From Protonemura montana (Eukaryota > Arthropoda > Insecta > Plecoptera > Nemouridae): a stretch of 64,000 nucleotides of DNA. Below the pieces are notes generated by a model, which made no database searches, was not told the DNA's origin, and was given only the letters and a program-made list of their open reading frames with translations. Of this stretch, positions 61,511-64,000 are shown piece by piece (position 1 is the first letter of the stretch; every line of letters begins with the position of its first letter). The translations under genes and the position numbers were made by a program. The stretch spans positions 2,177,701 through 2,241,700 of the forward strand of contig OX387603.1 in assembly GCA_947568835.1 (NCBI GenBank). The letters run 5' to 3'.

Positions 61511-63700
61511 ATGGCTGCTCCAGCGGTTTTGGAAGTTTCGACGCAGTCGAAAACGTTATTGAGCCACGAGGATAGCAAAGATGAAGACGTAATGTCAAAT
61601 AACAGCTTCTCATATGATGGATCTGTGGTAAGGCTTTGCGGTGATTAATTTTTTTGACAGTTTATGACGGCAATCTAACCACACTGTTCACCACTTGACA
61701 ACAAATTTCTCAATAATTGTACCCCATTTCAGGTTGCTTCGCCTTCAGTGGGAAGTTTTTCAACTTTTGCTGATGCGGAAATATCACAATTTGGCAGCGC
61801 AGATACCCGCGATCTGCAAGTCCGCGTCGATAATCCGCAGAAGCATGTGGATACGCTGGAGACATATATCACATTTAGAGTTCAGACTCGGGTGAGGGGA
61901 CTAGACTTGTTATTTCTTATCACTATCTAGAAACCCATATACCGGCCCACAATCCGTAATGGAACATAAACAGGTAGGTAGGTAAGTAGGTTTAATGCCA
62001 AGAAACTGCTTTGTGGTGGTTTTGTCTGCCCTGCACCATTGGTTTAAAACTTGCTTATTGGCATCATGCTGCACTGAGAATACAGCTCTGAGTGAGAGCC
62101 CTCCCAATTGAAAACAAGATCACTAGCTGTCAGCTGGCATTTTTTTTCCAACTGCACAGTCAAAATTCTCAGATCGCTGAGAAGAGTGCTGAGAACGGCC
62201 TGAAAGCAAGTGACTGCCAGTCAAACAAGCAGATGGTCCCAGTGCATGCCCAGGGCCGAAGATGGTGCATGCCCCAAGCACACTGAGGCAATTTGGCACA
62301 ACTAAAAATGCACAAAGTCGTGTTCAGAGTTGACAATTATTTCAAATGACACTCACCCTCACATAACAATTGATAATGATCCAAAGCTGGGAGTTGGATC
62401 TGTTTTCCAAACCACATACAGCGTGTGACCGTGTGTGATAAAACATTTTAAAGTCAGTGAAAGTTAGTAAGTAAACTGTCATTGTTCAACAGACCAGCCG
62501 TGCCGAATTCGACGAGACTGAATTCACGGTACGACGCCGTTACAATGACTTCGCGTGGCTTCGTTCGAAGCTGGTTGCAACTTTCCCTACCCATCTGGTG
62601 CCTGTAAGTTGTAGCTCAGACAAATATTTTGCCTACAGCATATGGTTTGGACAGCGCAGTCTCAAGGAATCTCGTTGTTCTTGCAGCCTCTACCCGGGAA
62701 GCATTCGATACTGGCTCAGTTGGATCGATACTCGAAAGAGTTCATCATCGCTCGGATGTCTTTGCTTCACCGATTCCTCAACCGTGTTGCTAATCATCCG
62801 ATACTTAGCTGTGACCAGCATGCCAAACTGTTCTTGACTGCAAAGCCGTCTGTGAGTATTCAATCTTATAATAAACTCTAATTCCAGCAGGAACTCTTAA
62901 TTATAAGTTTGTTGTGTATTGACTTGTAGTTGACTTGCAACTTTTTATGTCATTTTTGTAATTTTTATATAAAAATTAGGATAATATATATACCTAAAAT
63001 ATTGTGGCATAACTCAAACTATTCCAGTGGCTGCTTGATTTCAAGTTGCAGGCATCGAGCTGAATATAAGGAAAACTATTATCCGTCATTCTTATCAAAT
63101 ACACTAAAATCGTCTCAAAAAGAGTGTCCAAGTTGCTCAATTGGTTAGAGCAACACCCGCGACAGGTGGAGATCGGGGTTCGAGTCCCCATTTGGGCATC
63201 AATTTTTGAGACGGTTATAGTGTTGATAATAATAAATCACCCCGCACATTGCAAGCGTTTGCAATTAAAACAAGACTTCATTTATGTTACAACTGGTTTA
63301 TTGAATGCCAAGTAAATAACTGCAACTTATGCCTGTTATTTCACCAAGGTACCAGGTATAAGTTATTAAACGTCTAGAAAACCAGTTGTTTTATTTAGCA
63401 ATCAAAAACTAGGATTTAAATATTTTTCCCAAAAGTGAAAGAACTATTGACATACAAAGCTCAAGACGTGGACTGCCAATTTATTGTCTTTTGAAAACTC
63501 GCAGGAGTTTGCGATTCAGCGACGGCAGAAAGGCTCGCTTTTCTCGCGGATCTCGGTGTCGTTGCACGATGTCGCCGCGTCCCTGGCTCCGCGGAAGCCG
63601 GCGCCAGAGTTTGACGCCGCGAGGAAGTACGCGGCGCTTCTCGGCGCCAAGTTACAGGCGTTCCTGGGCACGGCACAGCGCATACAACAGGAGCGCCAAG
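61511..63700 (+). CDS. SNX7/SNX30-like PX-domain sorting nexin, 5' part
   Basis: Coding exons are 61511-61627, 61733-61891, 62493-62603, 62687-62851 and 63505-63700 (GT-AG introns; the gene continues past the right edge). The visible 249 codons comprise an acidic, low-complexity N-terminus (residues 1-70), a PX domain (about 71-180), and the start of the C-terminal region expected to form a BAR-type coiled coil (from about 190). The PX domain shows the phosphoinositide-binding [10 protein letters not shown] motif (residues 106-115), the VPPLPGK loop across exons 3/4, and the [12 protein letters not shown] helix. [20 protein letters not shown] at the domain start closely resembles SNX7/SNX30, which act in endosome-to-surface recycling and autophagy as heterodimers with SNX4. 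SNX4 itself is a less likely match. The start ATG at 61511 is the first in frame with the exon; the upstream gap to the tubulin TATA box is about 530 bp. Intron 4 carries a tRNA-like element and a stem-loop-core relic. Confidence 0.93.
63085..63290 (+). repeat. tRNA-like element in sorting nexin intron 4
   Basis: The best-preserved single-head copy. The inverted-repeat end CACTAAAATCGTCTCAAAAA is followed by a 73-nt tRNA-like segment at 63126-63198, with acceptor-like ends GTCCAAG/TTTGGGC, D-arm GCTC/GAGC, an anticodon-like arm, and T-arm GGGG-TTCGAGT-CCCC (B-box). The opposite inverted repeat TTTTTGAGACGGTTATAGTG and the tail GCACATTGCAAGCGTTTGCA follow. The loop that would hold the anticodon lacks the usual U33, so it is not a functional tRNA. 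Confidence 0.85.
63335..63420 (+). repeat. degenerate stem-loop-core repeat relic
   Basis: CAAGGTACCAGGTATAAGTT followed by ATTAAACGTC and CCAGTTGTTTTATTTAGCA resembles the core and right part of the dispersed repeat, but both the stem and the GAAAC motif are altered. Confidence 0.45.
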
Positions 63701-63732
63701 GTGCGAACAATTAAAAAACCTTTAAAAAGAGC

Positions 63733-64000
63733 TCAAATGTATCGAAATGTCAGAGGGTGATCATTTTTACCAATAAATGCGGGCTTGGAGATCATTTGTG
63801 CCACACCATGCCAGGCTGGGTGGCCTTCAGCTGCCTTGTGTAGGCACCGCAGACTGGCTCGGGCTCTTTTCAGACTGAGAAGTGATACTTGATGTTCTTC
63901 TGAAAGATCTAACTCGATGTCCCTGTCGCGGAGCAGGTTACCTGCAGGAACTGCGACAGCTTCATCCGTGCCTGACGCTCTGGTCAGGCTCCGAGCCCGA
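63733..64000 (-). other. open reading frame entering from the right edge
   Basis: On the minus strand one frame is open for 88 codons from the window edge to a TGA at 63735-63733. It reads like protein: acidic and basic residues are mixed (LLRDRDIELDLSEEHQVSLL), followed by SLKRARASLRCLHKAAEGHP, and the DNA is markedly GC-richer than the surrounding intron. It lies inside the presumed intron after sorting nexin exon 5, on the opposite strand. I do not recognise the family. It could be the end of a transposon-encoded protein or a nested gene. Confidence 0.35.

Noticed and set aside
63126-63198. A functional tRNA gene
   Set aside because: The cloverleaf is good, but the anticodon loop lacks U33, the putative anticodon would need a long variable arm, and the sequence is part of a dispersed element.

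Overview
This is a gene-poor, repeat-dominated stretch of nuclear DNA from an invertebrate animal. The support is spliced genes with GT-AG introns, an alpha-tubulin gene whose first intron follows the start codon directly, an SLC35E3-type transporter, a PX-domain sorting nexin, a TATA box and AATAAA signal on the tubulin gene, and short interspersed elements derived from 5S rRNA and tRNA. The abundance of unrelated minisatellites recalls amphioxus-like or other marine invertebrate genomes, but I cannot name the species.

Layout. 1-2.3 kb (minus strand): the first coding exon of a putative glutamate-receptor-like protein, and perhaps another exon at the left edge. 2.3-54 kb: essentially no recognisable host gene. 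This part is filled with (a) a 5S-rRNA-derived SINE family whose head is a 91-bp unit multiplied 2-16 times (5.7, 14.7, 17.6, 21.7, 23.6, 29.4, 34.3, 35.5 and 42.1 kb); (b) a tRNA-like element flanked by inverted repeats (0.5, 1.5, 12.0, 28.5, 32.7, 39.2, 40.8 and 63.1 kb), two copies of which have their promoter half multiplied 4 and 11 times; (c) a roughly 300-bp repeat with a conserved stem-loop core (2.9, 15.4, 27.7, 33.4, 38.0 and 43.1 kb, with a relic at 63.3 kb); and (d) at least nine tandem-repeat families, including a 3-kb array of 33-bp units, a 70-bp family at four loci, and arrays of 41, 46, 46/55, 82, 130 and 17 bp. 54.3-64 kb: the gene-bearing end. It has an SLC35E3-like nucleotide-sugar-type transporter (plus, complete, five exons), an alpha-tubulin gene (minus, complete, two exons, tail-to-tail with the transporter), an SNX7/SNX30-like sorting nexin (plus, five exons, running off the right edge, head-to-head with tubulin), and an open frame entering from the right edge on the minus strand.

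The genes are unrelated housekeeping or cell-biology genes and do not form a pathway. The most unusual feature is that two independent SINE-like families, one with a 5S-type internal promoter and one with a tRNA-type promoter, both carry tandem multiplication of exactly the promoter-bearing head, with the same unit boundaries at distant loci. At one locus (23.6 kb) a multi-head 5S SINE is bracketed by an 11-bp target-site duplication, so the multiplied head may itself be mobile. Many long open frames in the window are by-products of stop-free tandem repeats and are not annotated as genes.
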